Assembly: GCA_942159475.1 (NCBI GenBank)
Contig: OW804099.1
Coordinates: forward strand, 15,309,999 to 15,373,998
Origin: Sthenelais limicola
Taxonomy: Eukaryota; Annelida; Polychaeta; Phyllodocida; Sigalionidae
Reading direction: 5' to 3'
Length of the DNA stretch: 64,000 nucleotides
Shown here: one piece after another, positions 1 through 12,800 of the stretch
Numbering within the stretch: the first letter of the stretch is position 1
Layout: every line of letters starts with the position of its first letter
Made by a program: the position numbers and the translations under genes
Notes under the pieces: model-generated
What the model was told of the DNA's origin: nothing
Databases searched by the model: none
What the model saw: only the letters and a program-made list of their open reading frames with translations

Positions 1-679
1 AAATTACGCTACTGCGAAGTAATTAAAAATGCTATTTCGACTCAAAATACATTGCCAATGTGTTTTAATTCTGAAAGAGCATGCTTTTCTACCCCCATGC
101 ATCTAATGTTATCAACATTTGTATTTAAATAAAGAAGATAAGAGGGCAAATGAAAATTAAAAGGCAGAAAATTGATTAAAAAAACGTATGCGATTTTCTT
201 GCAGCAACCAACTGACAAAATGATTGGTTGATGGTGTAGCATGGCGAAATTGGCGTACATGACAATGCAGAAAGAGCAGTAAAATATCAAGCAAATGAAA
301 TAATAAACTAAAATACTTTCATGTGTATCAAAGCCTATACCTATTGTCAAAGCATTACTTTATTTTAAAAAGATTTAAAGCTGACAAAAGGACTGAAAAT
401 GATTTGAAAATAGTTACGAAAATGTACACAAGTGATCAAATGACGCAACATTGGTGGATGTAAACAGGGAGGGGCCACTGAGGCGCTGAGGGGATCAACA
501 TTTAGGCTTTATTTCATCGATTTTCACTGTAAAATATCGGAAAAAGGTCCAATAAACACAAGAGGGACCTTGGGTGATCCCTCCAAAGTATATTGCCCTT
601 GGGCACCGCAATTCCACCTCGTGCAATATGCGCACTCACTGAAATCACTACACTGTTGGGCAATATGCTTCTCTGTGGT
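1..679. other. No gene recognised
   Basis: A+T-rich sequence. Short open frames here have no recognisable domain or exon signals. Confidence 0.6.
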
Positions 680-1247
680 CAGCCCTGTTGTGTACCCAGT
701 GACCAGTGGTCAGCCCTGCTGTGTACCCAGTGACCAGTGGTCAGCCCTGTTGTGTACCCAGCGACCAGTGGTCAGCCCTGCTGTGTTCCCAGTGACCAGA
801 GGTCAGCTCTGTTGTGTACCCAGTGACCAGTGGTCAGCCCTGCTGTGTACCCAGTGACCAGTGGTCAGCCCTGTTGTGTACCCAGTGACCAGTGGTCAGC
901 CCTGCTGTGTACCCAGTGACCAGTGGTCAGCTCTGTTGTGTTCCCAGTGACCAGAGGTCAGCCCTGTTGTGTTCCCAGTGACCAGAGGTCAGCCCTGTTG
1001 TGTACCCAGTGACCAGTGGTCAGCCCTGCTGTGTACCCAGTGACCAGTGGTCAGCTCTGTTGTGTTCCCAGTGACCAGAGGTCAGCCCTGTTGTGTTCCC
1101 AGTGACCAGAGGTCAGCCCTGCTGTGTACCCAGTGACCAGTGGTCAGCCCTGCTGTGTTCCCAGTGACCAGAGGTCAGCCCTGTTGTGTACCCAGTGACC
1201 AGTGGTCAGCCCTGTTGTGTTCCCAGTGACCAGTGGTCAGCCCTGTT
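680..1247. repeat. 31-bp minisatellite
   Basis: About 18 units of a 31-bp motif beginning CAGCCCTGTTGTGTACCCAG and ending TGACCAGTGGT. Variants: TGCTG/TGTTG, TTCCC/TACCC, AGAGGT/AGTGGT. No exon-like context was found. Confidence 0.95.
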
Positions 1248-2534
1248 GGATATGTTTGTACTTGTATATATAGATAGCCTCAAATAAATTGATTTTAGCT
1301 CTTCTTTTCTCTGGTCCAAAACACATCAACTTGTGGCATTGAAATTATTTCTCACCCAGTTGGGGAAATAGACCAAAGATAGACCCAATATGTTTCAATG
1401 GTATAAACATTTCAGTCACTGTACATACATAGGGAATAGATTGGTATCTTGCTACAGCTTCAGAGTCTAGGACACAAATCTAAATACCAACATCAGTACT
1501 TACCACATTCCACCAAAGATATCCTAAAAGAGCTGATGAAGGCCAGTGTAATCTTCAGTAAGACATTCATCCTGCAAATATATGTGAATGTTTTGTTTAT
1601 TATCAACATATTTATACAGCAAGACAACCTTTTATCAAAACCAGTTTCCATGGGATGGATCATGCTATTCTGCCTGGGGCTGTTTCTACTGTGCATATCA
1701 TTACTATTAATTTTCACAATGACATATAGTAGCAAATAAGGTAGAGAGGGTGAAATTGAGATATTATCTTCTATCTATTCCATTCTTAACTATAGACGTA
1801 TACAGTGAGAACCATACAGGACTGCACAAACACCAGGCAGATAACACCAATATTTAGTTGTATTCCATGTAGATACTATATGGATGTACTGTGCCTATGT
1901 TAATACAGACATTATGAATGTATGAACATGAACAAACAACCCACATACTATTCCCGCCCAGTAGGGAACTGGCTGATTATTTTGATCTTCTTAAACTTTA
2001 ATATTTTGTTAAGGCATATTACCATGAATACACCATACAATAGTTCATAATGTGATATAGACATATGCATTGAGAGAGTTTGATCACTTGCATTCAGGAG
2101 CTGCATAGTAAAGTTTCACATGTATATCTGTTGTGATAGATGTAGGTGAATGACAGTATATTGTGTGCCTTATAAATAATTGTTACTTAGAATCTAACAG
2201 TAAAATCTTGAAAGTGGTTCATTTCAGCAGTAAGGGGTAAGTTTGTTCAGGGAGGGTTTGATATCTACAGATGTGATATATAAAAACTTCATACATATAT
2301 TAATTTCATTACTACCATTTTAAACAATGCCTTGTTTCCACTATGTTGGTATATATTATATCTAAACATGTAATTGTAACTATTCAGTCCTAATGTACAA
2401 GTTGACTTATATACTAGCAGTATTATATATCCTACTAAGCCCAGAGATCTAACTTTAAACCCCTATTCATCCCGTTATACACAAATTAGCCTACAATGGA
2501 TACAAAATATGATGAGGGACCTCTGGAAGACTTA
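1248..2534. other. No gene recognised
   Basis: A+T-rich unique sequence between two tandem arrays. The 96-codon open frame at 1449-1739 ends in a hydrophobic stretch (LFCLGLFLLCISLLLIF) but has no supporting signal. It might be a stray exon; there is no real evidence. Confidence 0.5.
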
Positions 2535-3390
2535 AAGAATATGAAGTCTGTAATTTACATGAGTGACTCAGGCAATGGGTGAGCTAGTCACCTCTCCTAC
2601 TATAAGACCTAAACACTATAATGTAATATATCCCAAAGTCTTAAACAATATGAATATCTGGGTGTAACTTACCTGAGTGACTTAGGCAATGGGTGAGCTA
2701 GTCACCTCTCCTACTACAACAACTCTTTTGGAGTAATGTAATATATCCCAAAGTCTTGAATATCAATGTCTGGATGTAACTTATATGAGTGACTCAGGCA
2801 ATAGGTAAGGGGGTTTCCTCTTCTACTACAACACCTTCAGTAATGTAATATATCCCAAAGTCTTAAACAATATGAATGTCTGTAACTTACATGAGTGACT
2901 CAGTCACTGGGTGAGCTAGTCACCTTTCCTACTACAATACCTTGAGTAATTTTATATATCCCAAAGTCTTAAGTAATGTAATATATCCCAAAGTCTTAAA
3001 CAATATGAATGCCTGTAACTTACATGAGTGACTCAGTCACTGGGTGAGCTAGTCACCTTTCCTACTACAATACCTTGACTAATTTAATATATCCCAAAGT
3101 CTTAAGTAATGTAATATATCCCAAAGTCTTAAACAATATGAATGTCTGTAACTTACATGAGTGACTCAGTCACTGGGTGAGCTAGTCACCTCTCCTACTA
3201 CAACAACTCTTCACAGCCTTAAACAGGCTACGTTGTGTCACTCAGGCAATGGGTGAGCTAGTCACCTCTCCTTCTATAAAACCTCTTCTATTGGAGTAAT
3301 GTAATATATCCCAAAGTCTTAAACAATATGAATGTCTAGATGTAACTTATATGAATGACTCAGGCAATAGGTGAGCTGGTCTCCTTTCCT
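2535..3390. repeat. Degenerate tandem repeat, ~115-135 bp unit
   Basis: About eight copies of a unit with ATATATCCCAAAGTCTTAAA, then a TTACATGAGTGACTCAG part and GTGAGCTAGTCACCT. Unit length varies because short TAATGTAATATATCCCAAAG segments are themselves duplicated. Confidence 0.85.
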
Positions 3391-4188
3391 TCCCTTCCCA
3401 GTGGCAGCAGCACTAGGAATGGGTTCAACACTACACACCACCACTTGATGCTCTCAGTTGTTTGGGGAGGCCCTCATACAGTGTTTGCTTATATGACACT
3501 GCGGAAGTTCCCAACCAAGAGGAGGTGGAGTGAGATGGAGATCTCTTTACACTGACACACTCATTAAACAGAGGGATGTGTAAGCTCCCGCATGAGGTAG
3601 GATACATGGCTAGCAGATGCAGCAATGTTTGATTTGCCATATAATCCCTTGTCTCTTTTCATACTCACAATTTCATATTTCATACTACTACTATACACGC
3701 TATTTTAATATCTGGCTTATAAATGTATCTTGATGTTCTTCCTGGGAATGTGTGGTGTAGAATTACCTATAGAATGATGATCCACTAAATATACCCAGGA
3801 CAAATGTTCCCATTCTTCAAATCTTACCGTTCTTTTTGGATTGAAGCTTTATTAAAACATATATCTCATACATCATATATCTCATATATTCCAATGTATT
3901 CTCTTCCTAAAGACTAGATATGAAAAAGAGGGGTGGTGAGGTAGTTATTGAAGTATTACTAAACCTTTATTACAACAATGAAATGTAGTTGTATATGCAT
4001 TCATAATTGTATACACTGCTCAGTGAGGGTGTGACATAACATGCAAATATATCACCCTTCGTGCATACAACAAGTAAGCTCAGTACAAAGTGAATTTAGG
4101 TATTAATGCAGTACATTATGCTCTTGCTAATTACAAATAACCTTTAATGATCTGTGTGGTGAAAGAAGAACTAGTTAGTGATAATGTC
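3391..4188. other. No gene recognised
   Basis: Unique sequence between tandem arrays; nothing recognised on either strand. Confidence 0.5.
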
Positions 4189-4803
4189 CGGGGAACCACT
4201 CTGGAATCTGGGGAACCACTCTGGAATCTGGGGAACCACTCTGGAATCTGGGGAACCACTCTGGAATCTGGGGGACCACTCTGGAATCTGGGGGACCACT
4301 CTGGAATCTGGGGGACCACTCTGGAATCTGGGGGACCACTCTGGAATATGGGGGACCACTCTGGAATCTGGGGGACCACTCTGGAATCTGGGGAACCACT
4401 CTGGAATCTGGGGGACCACTCTGGAATCTGAGGGACCACTCTGGAATCTGGGGGACCACTCTGGAATATGGGGGACCACTCTGGAATCTGGGGAACCACT
4501 CTGGAATATGGGGGACCACTCTGGAATCTGGGGAACCACTCTGGAATATGGGAGACCACTCTGGAATATGGGGAACCACTCTGGAATATGGGGGACCACT
4601 CTGGAATATGGGGAACCACTCTGGAATATGGGGGACCACTCTGGAATATGGGGGACCACTCTGGAATATGGGGGACCACTCTGGAATATGGGGGACCACT
4701 CTGGAATATGGGAGACCACTCTGGAATATGGGGGACCACTCTGGAATATGGGGGACCACTCTGGAATATGGGGGACCACTCTGGAATATGGGGGACCACT
4801 CTG
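4189..4803. repeat. 20-bp minisatellite
   Basis: About 30 units of CTGGAATATGGGGGACCACT, very regular in length. The left half mostly has ATCTG and the right half ATATG. As 20 is not divisible by 3 and the unit has no stop in several frames, it gives long open frames on both strands with a 20-residue period; these are artefacts. Confidence 0.95.
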
Positions 4804-5217
4804 ATTCACTCAGTTCAGCTTCTCCTGAGCAATAGCTAAGGTTTATTTCATCATCTTGGTCATTGCATTAGACTGAGTTCCCTGAGTCAGGCTTAATGGA
4901 TCACATATAGATCATATCAACAGTTTTTGTTTTGCATGCTTATATAATTGTTTATTACTCCACCCATTTATTACTGTGTATAAGTTGTAACATTGTATAC
5001 TCAATATGACAGGTTTGAATAACTGCACCCATATATTGCTGTGTTGTTTACAATTTGCTACATTGTATACACAATATTAAGATGAGATAATATACTACTT
5101 TATTTATCAAACTCACAGAGTACAATTATGAAGTGATGATTAAGATACAGATAAATTTGGTATACAGACTTCTGGATCAGATCCAGTTCTCCTGGACGTT
5201 ACCACATTATACCACAT
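4804..5217. other. Spacer between 20-bp and 65-bp arrays
   Basis: Unique A+T-rich sequence, apart from the isolated 65-bp-like copy at 4986-5077. No promoter motif could be named with confidence. Confidence 0.5.
4986..5077 (+). repeat. Isolated diverged copy of the 65-bp unit
   Basis: CATTGTATACTCAATATGAC, then AGGTTTGAATAACTGCACCC and CATATATTGCTGTG, resemble the array downstream but with substitutions and separated from it by about 140 bp of unrelated sequence. It probably marks an older edge of the array. Confidence 0.8.
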
Positions 5218-8200
5218 GAATACAGGTGTGAATTACTGCACCCATATATTGCTGTGTTGTGTACAATTTGCTACATTGTATACACAATATTACAGGTGTG
5301 AATTACTGCACAATTTGGTACATTGTATACTCAATATTACAGGTGTGAATTACTGTACAATTTGGTACATTGTATACTCAATATTACAGGTGTGAATTAC
5401 TGCACCCATATATTGCTGTGTTGTGTACAATTTGCTACATTGTATACACAATATTACAGGTGTGAATTACTGTACAATTTGGTACATTGTATACTCAATA
5501 TTACAGGTGTGAATTACTGCACCCATATATTGCTGTGTTGTGTACAATTTGCTACATTGTATACACAATATTACAGGTGTGAATTACTGTACAATTTGCT
5601 ACATTTTAAACTCAATATTACAGGTGTGAATTACTGCACCCATATATTGCTGTGTACAATTTGCTGCATTGTATACTCAATATTACAGGTGTGAATTACT
5701 GTGCAATTTGCTGCATTGTATACTCAATATTACAGGTGTGAATTACTGTACAATTTGCTACATTGTATGCTCAATATTACAGGTGTGAATTACTGCACCC
5801 ATATATTGCCGTGTACAATTTGTTACATTGTATACTCAATATTAGAGGTGTGAATTACTGCACCCATATATTGCTGTGTACAATTTGCTACATTGTATAC
5901 ACAATATTACAGGTGTGAATTACTACACCATTTGCTCCATTGTATACTCAATATTACAGGTGTGAATTACTGCACCCATATATTGCCGTGTACAATTTGT
6001 TACATTGTATACACAATATTACAGGTGTGAATTACTGCACCCATATATTAATGTGTACAATTTGCTCCATTGTATACACAATATTACAGGTGTGAATTAC
6101 TGCACCATTTGCTCCATTGTATACACAATATTACAGGTGTGAATTACTGCACCCATATATTGCTGTGTACTATTTGCTACATTGTATACACAATATTACA
6201 GGTGTGAATTACTGCACCATTTGCTACATTGTAAACACAATATTACAGGTGTGAATTACTGCACCCATATATTGCTGTGTACAATTTGCTGCATTGTATA
6301 CACAATATTACAGCTGTGAATGACTGCACCCATATATTGATGTGTACAATTTGCTGCATTGTATACACAATATTACAGCTGTGAATTACTGCACCCATAT
6401 ATTGATGTGTACAATTTGCTGCATTGTATACACAATATTACAGCTGTGAATTACTGCACCCATATATTGATGTGTACAATTTGCTGCATTGTATACACAA
6501 TATTACAGCTGTGAATTACTGCACCCATATATAGCTGTGTACAATTTGCTACTTTGTATACTCAATATTACAGGTGTGAATTACTGCACCCATATATTGC
6601 TGTGTACAATTTGCTGCATTGTATACACAATATTACAGGTGTGTATTACTGCACCCATATATTGCTGTGTACAATTTGCTACATTGTATACACAATATTA
6701 CAGCTGTGAATTACTGCACCCATATATTGATGTGTACAATTTGCTGCATTGTATACACAATATTACAGCTGTGAATTACTGCACCCATATATAGCTGTGT
6801 ACAATTTGCTACTTTGTATACTCAATATTACAGGTGTGAATTACTGCACCCATATATTGCTGTGTACAATTTGCTGCATTGTATACACAATATTACAGGT
6901 GTGTATTACTGCACCCATATATTGCTGTGTACAATTTGCTACATTGTATACACAATATTACAGGTGTGAATTACTGCACCCATATATTAATGTGTACAAT
7001 TTGCTCCATTGTATACACAATATTACAGGTGTGAATTACTGCACCATTTGCTCCATTGTATACACAATATTACGGGTGTGAATTACTGCACCCATATATT
7101 GCTGTGTACTATTTGCTACATTGTATACACAATATTACAGCTGTGAATTACTGCAACATTTGCTACATTGTATACACAGTATTACAGGTGTGAATTACTG
7201 CACCCATATATTGCTGTGTACAATTTGCTGCATTGTATACACAATATTACAGCTGTGAATGACTGCACCCATATATTGATGTGTACAATTTGCTGCATTG
7301 TATACACAATATTACAGCTGTGAATTACTGCACCCATATATTGATGTGTACAATTTGCTGCATTGTATACACAATATTACAGCTGTGAATTACTGCACCC
7401 ATATATTGATGTGTACAATTTGCTGCATTGTATACACAATATTACAGCTGTGAATTACTGCACCCATATATAGCTGTGTACAATTTGCTACTTTGTATAC
7501 TCAATATTACAGGTGTGAATTACTGCACCCATATATTGCTGTGTACAATTTGCTGCATTGTATACACAATATTACAGGTGTGTATTACTGCACCCATATA
7601 TTGCTGTGTACAATTTGCTACATTGTATACACAATATTACAGCTGTGAATGACTGCACCCATATATTGATGTGTACAATTTGCTGCATTGTATACACAAT
7701 ATTACAGCTGTGAATTACTGCACCCATATATTAATGTGTACAATTTGCTGCATTGTATACACAATATTACAGCTGTGAATTACTGCACCCATATATTGCT
7801 GTGTTGTGTACAATTTGCTACATTGTATACTCAATATTACAGGTGTGTATTACTGCACCCATATATTGCTGTGTACAATTTGCTACATTGTATACACAAT
7901 ATTACAGGTGTGAATTACTGCACCCATATATTGCTGTGTTGTGTACAATTTGCTACATTGTATAGTCAATATTACAGGTGTGAATTACTGCACCCATATA
8001 TTGCTGTGCACAATTTGCTCCATTGTATACACAATATAACAGGTGTGAATTACTGCACCCATATATTGATGTGTACAATTTGCTGCATTGTATACACAAT
8101 ATTACAGGTGTGAATTACTACACCATTTGCTACATTGTATACTCAATATTACAGGTGTGAATTACTGCACCCATATATTGCTGTGTACAATTTGCTACAT

Positions 8201-9818
8201 TGTATACTCAATATTACAGCTGTGAATTACTGCACCATTTGCCAAATTGTATACACAATATTACAGGTGTGAATTACTGCACCATTTGCTCCATTGTATA
8301 CTCAATATTACAGGTTGGAATTACTGTACAGTTTGCTCCATTGTATACACAATATTACAGGTGTGAATTACTGCACCCATATATTGCTGTGTACAATTTG
8401 CTACATTGTATACTCAATATTACAGGTGTGAATTACTGCACCCATATATTGCTGTGTACAATTTGCTACATTGTATACTCAATATTACAGGTGTGAATTA
8501 CTGCACCCATATATTGCTGTGTACAATTTGCTACATTGTATACACAATATTACAGGTGTGAATTACTGCACCATTTGCTCCATTGTATACTCAATATTAC
8601 AGGTGTGTATTACTGCACCATTTGCTACATTGTATACACAATATTACAGGTGTGAATTACTGCACCATTTGGTCCATTGTATACACAATATTACAGGTGT
8701 GAATTACTGCACCCATATATTGATGTGTACAATTTGCTGCATTGTATACACAATATTACAGGTTGGAATTACTGCACCATTTGCTCCATTGTATACACAA
8801 TATTACAGCTGTGAATTACTGCACCCATATATTGATGTGTACAATTTGCTGCATTGTATAAACAATATTACAGCTGTGAATTACTGCACCATTTGCTACA
8901 TTGTATACACAATATTACAGGTGTGAATTACTGCACCCATATATTGCTGTGTACAATTTGCTCCATTGTATACACAATATTGCAGGTGTGAATTACTGCA
9001 CCATTTGCTCCGTTGTATACTCAATATTACAGGTGTCAATTACTACACCATTTGCTCCATTGTATACACAATATTACAGGTGTGAATTACTGCACCCATA
9101 TATTGCTGTGTACAATTTGCTGCATTGTATATACAATATTACAGGTGTGAATTACTGCACCCATATATTGCTGTGTACAATTTGCTACATTGTATACTCA
9201 ATATTACAGGTGTGAATTACTGCACCATTTGCTCCATTGTATACACAATATTACAGGTGTGAATTACTACACCATTTGCTCCATTGTATAAACAATATTA
9301 CAGGTGTGAATTACTACACCATTTGCTCCATTGTATAAACAATATTACAGGTGTGAATTACTGCACCCATATATTGCTGTGTACAATTTGCTACATTGTA
9401 TACACAATATTACAGGTGTGAATTACTGCACCATTTGCTCCATTGTATACTCAATATTACAGGTGTGTATTACTGCACCATTTGCTACATTGTATACACA
9501 ATATTACAGGTGTGAATTACTGCACCATTTGCTCCATTGTATACACAATATTTCAGGTGTGAATTACTGCACCCATATATTGCTATGTACAATTTGCTGC
9601 ATTGTATACACAATATTACAGGTGTGAATTACTAAACCATTTGCTCCATTTTATAAACAATATTACAGATGTGAATTACTACACCATTTGCTCCATTGTA
9701 TACACAATATTACAGGTGTGAATTACTACACCATTTGCTCCATTGTATACTCAATATTACAGGTGTGAATTACTACACCATTTGCTCCATTGTATACACA
9801 ATATTACAGGTGTGAATT
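5218..9818 (+). repeat. 65/47-bp minisatellite ending at the first coding exon
   Basis: About 4.6 kb, roughly 75 units. Long units are 65 bp, with a 70-bp variant having TGTGTTGTGTAC; short ones are 47 bp and lack the CATATATTGCTGTGTA part. Every unit contains AATATTACAG|GTGTGAATT, which looks like a 3' splice site plus exon start. The last copy runs straight into the start codon at 9825. Larger blocks are repeated too: the 260 bp from 6489 recurs from 6749, and a similar block begins at 7428. Open reading frames seen in it are not genes. Confidence 0.95.
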
Positions 9819-9824
9819 GCCAAA

Positions 9825-9888
9825 ATGTGGGTGAAGATCCTGACGTTGCTGCTTTTGCTTTGGATGATAAACAGACTGAATGCATCAG
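9825..9888 (+). CDS. Exon 1: start codon and signal peptide
   Basis: ATG at 9825 has A at -3 and A at -4. It encodes [20 protein letters not shown], a positively charged start followed by a leucine-rich core, a clear secretion signal. The donor TCAG|GTAAAG at 9889 leaves phase 1, matching the CCP exons. A second donor, AT|GTGAGT at 9904, also leaves phase 1 and would add five residues. The exon may begin at 9810, after the 3' splice-site-like TATTACAG that closes the upstream 65-bp array. Confidence 0.75.
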
Positions 9889-12800
9889 GTAAAGAGGAAT
9901 CATGTGAGTACCATGCCATTCATTTGTTCTAGCGGGTTTTGTGCAATTAAATAGGTTGTCATGGTAAACGATTCATTAAGTTTACAATTCTTAAGTCCCA
10001 TCTCAATTCATATTCAGGTTTGTAACCATGAGCCAAACCAAACTGAATATACATCTTGCTGAAAACCAACCTCTAAATATTTACCTACTAGCAAGTTTTG
10101 TTTGGCTGTACTTATTTAACTTAACCACTGCCTTGGAAGCCTTGGGGTTATAAGTGATTGCTACAGAGATTAAAAGAATTAATGACCTCCGTTATGGCCT
10201 GCTGCTGTTTTGCCTCTAGACTATACCCCAATAAGTGCAAGCCGAAAGTTGAGGGGTTGTTGATGCACTTTTTGGTGTATAATCCAGAAATAGAGGTTAT
10301 TAATCTATTTAATCTCTGCCTAAGGTGGTTATATCCCAAGACTTTCAAGGCAGTGAGTAATTGTGCATAATCCCTCCAACTATGCACCAAAGATGGCTCC
10401 TCAATGCTGGTTATTAATCCTTTAAAACATTTAGGTTTTTTAGCATCTAGAAATGATTGTGCTTTGATTAATTACCCTCCTGTTTGTAATACATAACTAT
10501 TTGAAGAATTTAAACAATACAACATAATTATTGTATCAATTGAGCTTCTTTTCAAATGGTCAGATTCATATTGGAATTATGAATTTAATATTATTCAATA
10601 TAGTATAAATATTGATTTAGAGCACAAGCATGAACTCAAATAACACGCCTGAATTACTGAAGCCTTGGTTACACAAGTGTAATTCTCCCTATTCTTGATA
10701 GCGCAACCTAGCTTTTCTAGGTTTGCTAAGGCGGGAGCTTCCAGTAATGGCACCTGCAACCTAAGAAATTTAGTAGGCCTAAAATGGCTCGGGCTCTACT
10801 CTTTCAAATATGTAAAATTATATACCTACGGATAGCTGAGAATATACTCTTTTCATATTTTTTATCCTGTGACCATCTTTACATTTTTGGTTGGTGTTAT
10901 CACCGTTCTCGCGGGTGGTGGCCGGCGCGAACACATTAACAGGTTCCGTCTCAGCCTACTGGGAGATATTTCAGCATACAGCTCTACTGGTGTTAAATTC
11001 ACATGCTATCTGGCTAGCTGGTTTCAGCAGAATTCTTAATGACTGATTGTTCTATTGTAGATTGCACTGTGGATGACTTACATCCAGGGCTGAGGTATGA
11101 TGGGAAGGAGCCTGGAGTTTACTCATTCAGACTGTGGGCCTTCATCTCTGTGCGCTGTTACGGCAGGTATGAAGACCAGCAGGTCATGATCACCTGTATT
11201 AGACACAGGACATGGAGCGCTGTATATCCTCCCTGCAATGGTTTGTTACAGTTTCATTATTTGTTGTCAATCTTGATATAGACTGGTGTGTGTTTCAACA
11301 TTTGGATGTATTTTTTTGTCTACATGAAAGCTAGATTTGCGACTTACTTATGCACCCTTAACTGTTGCAGTCAATTCTTACAATCACAGAGGTTGTTTAC
11401 TTTGGACTTGATAATCATTATAGTTATGTCCCAATTATATAACATTGTGTAGTCACTGTACCAACGCCTGTCTCCGTAATTCATATTACGCGGATACAAG
11501 ATTGCAGAAGGTGAGATCAGTGCCTCTGTGTTTTCTTCCAATTATAGTTAAATGAATGGTTTAATATGAATCTGAATCGGCACATCTCTTACAATATTGT
11601 TTAGCAATAGTATGGTTTGGCGGATTTGATATTAGACCATTCATTTAACCACAATTGAAAGATAACCCCTTGTATCCACATAATTTGAATTACGGAGACA
11701 GGTGTTGGTACAGTGGTAGTGATCCTCGTGGTTGAACTTGGGATTGTAACCTGCTGAAGTTGTGCCTGCCTCGATAGCTCAGTGGTTAGAGCATTAGAAC
11801 CTTAATCCAAATGTCTGGGGTTTGGTTCCCTGTCCAGGCAAGGGCATTTCTCAGCAGGTTCACTACAACTGCATGATTAATTATGATTTATTATTAATTT
11901 AACATTAAATCTATACTTAAGAGTATTTTTTATAAATCTTTACATTAGAAGTATATGCACATTAAGATAGAACTCAACTTCAGATGGATTCCAAGGTTCC
12001 GGAAAACAGGAAAACAACGTACTTGTGGTTTGTGAATGTGTCACCCTATATCCATCTCAAGTTGAGTTTTATTTTAATGCCATGATATTTATATTAGCCA
12101 TATTTAATCATTATAACCTTAACTTAATGTCTCACAACCCTCCCACTCTCCAAAAGCAAGTCCCTACAAAGTTGTGTCATTGATTGTCGCAATTAGATTT
12201 ACGTAACCCATCGAAATAGGGAAGTAAATTGGTTACATTTGGAAAGCGGATTCCACTAGTGAAATCTATGCATTGGCTAATCTGGCCCTCTTGGTTTAAA
12301 ATATTTTAGCCTCCGTTGTTCCCTTTTTGTGGGTGCTTTGATTCACAATAAACACCTGTGTCTGCATAACCAACAAGGGTTGCTATAGGGCAAGAGCAAT
12401 GTTGGCGGGACCTAGTGACTACTGCAGTAATCACCAGTCCTCTTTTGGTGTGGCCTATATGGTGGGCAGCACAGAGGCCACACAGAGGCCCCAGTTATTC
12501 AAAAGCAGTGTAACTAAAGTACATTGGAATGTTTATCACTCGACCATTCATCAACACTAAAATGGTAAATCTGAAGACAATATAAGATTGTAGGACGTTA
12601 CATATGAAGGTATGGTGAAAATACATGTTGTAGCATTAATTGATGGAGGAAACGGGAACAACAAAGCATTATTTCCCTGTGTTTAGCCCTAGCTGGTACT
12701 ATGGTCCATTATACCCTCTCGGGCAAAACACGTCAGGAAATAACGCTTAAATTCTAAGCTTTTACTGCTATGTTTCTGTTTGATTATAGTAGTTATGACA

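Noticed and set aside
4131..4839. Long open frames on both strands over the 20-bp repeat
   Set aside because: Open in several frames on both strands with a strict 20-residue period; a property of the repeat, without exon signals.
5323..9627. Series of open frames (MYTQYY…CELLHPYI) over the 65-bp array
   Set aside because: Pure translation of a minisatellite; start codon and stops recur with the unit, no domain.
5218..9818. CRISPR-like array
   Set aside because: No unique spacers between repeats, and the genome is eukaryotic.
11768..11840. Functional tRNA-Lys gene
   Set aside because: C at position 33 and a degenerate T loop make a working tRNA unlikely.
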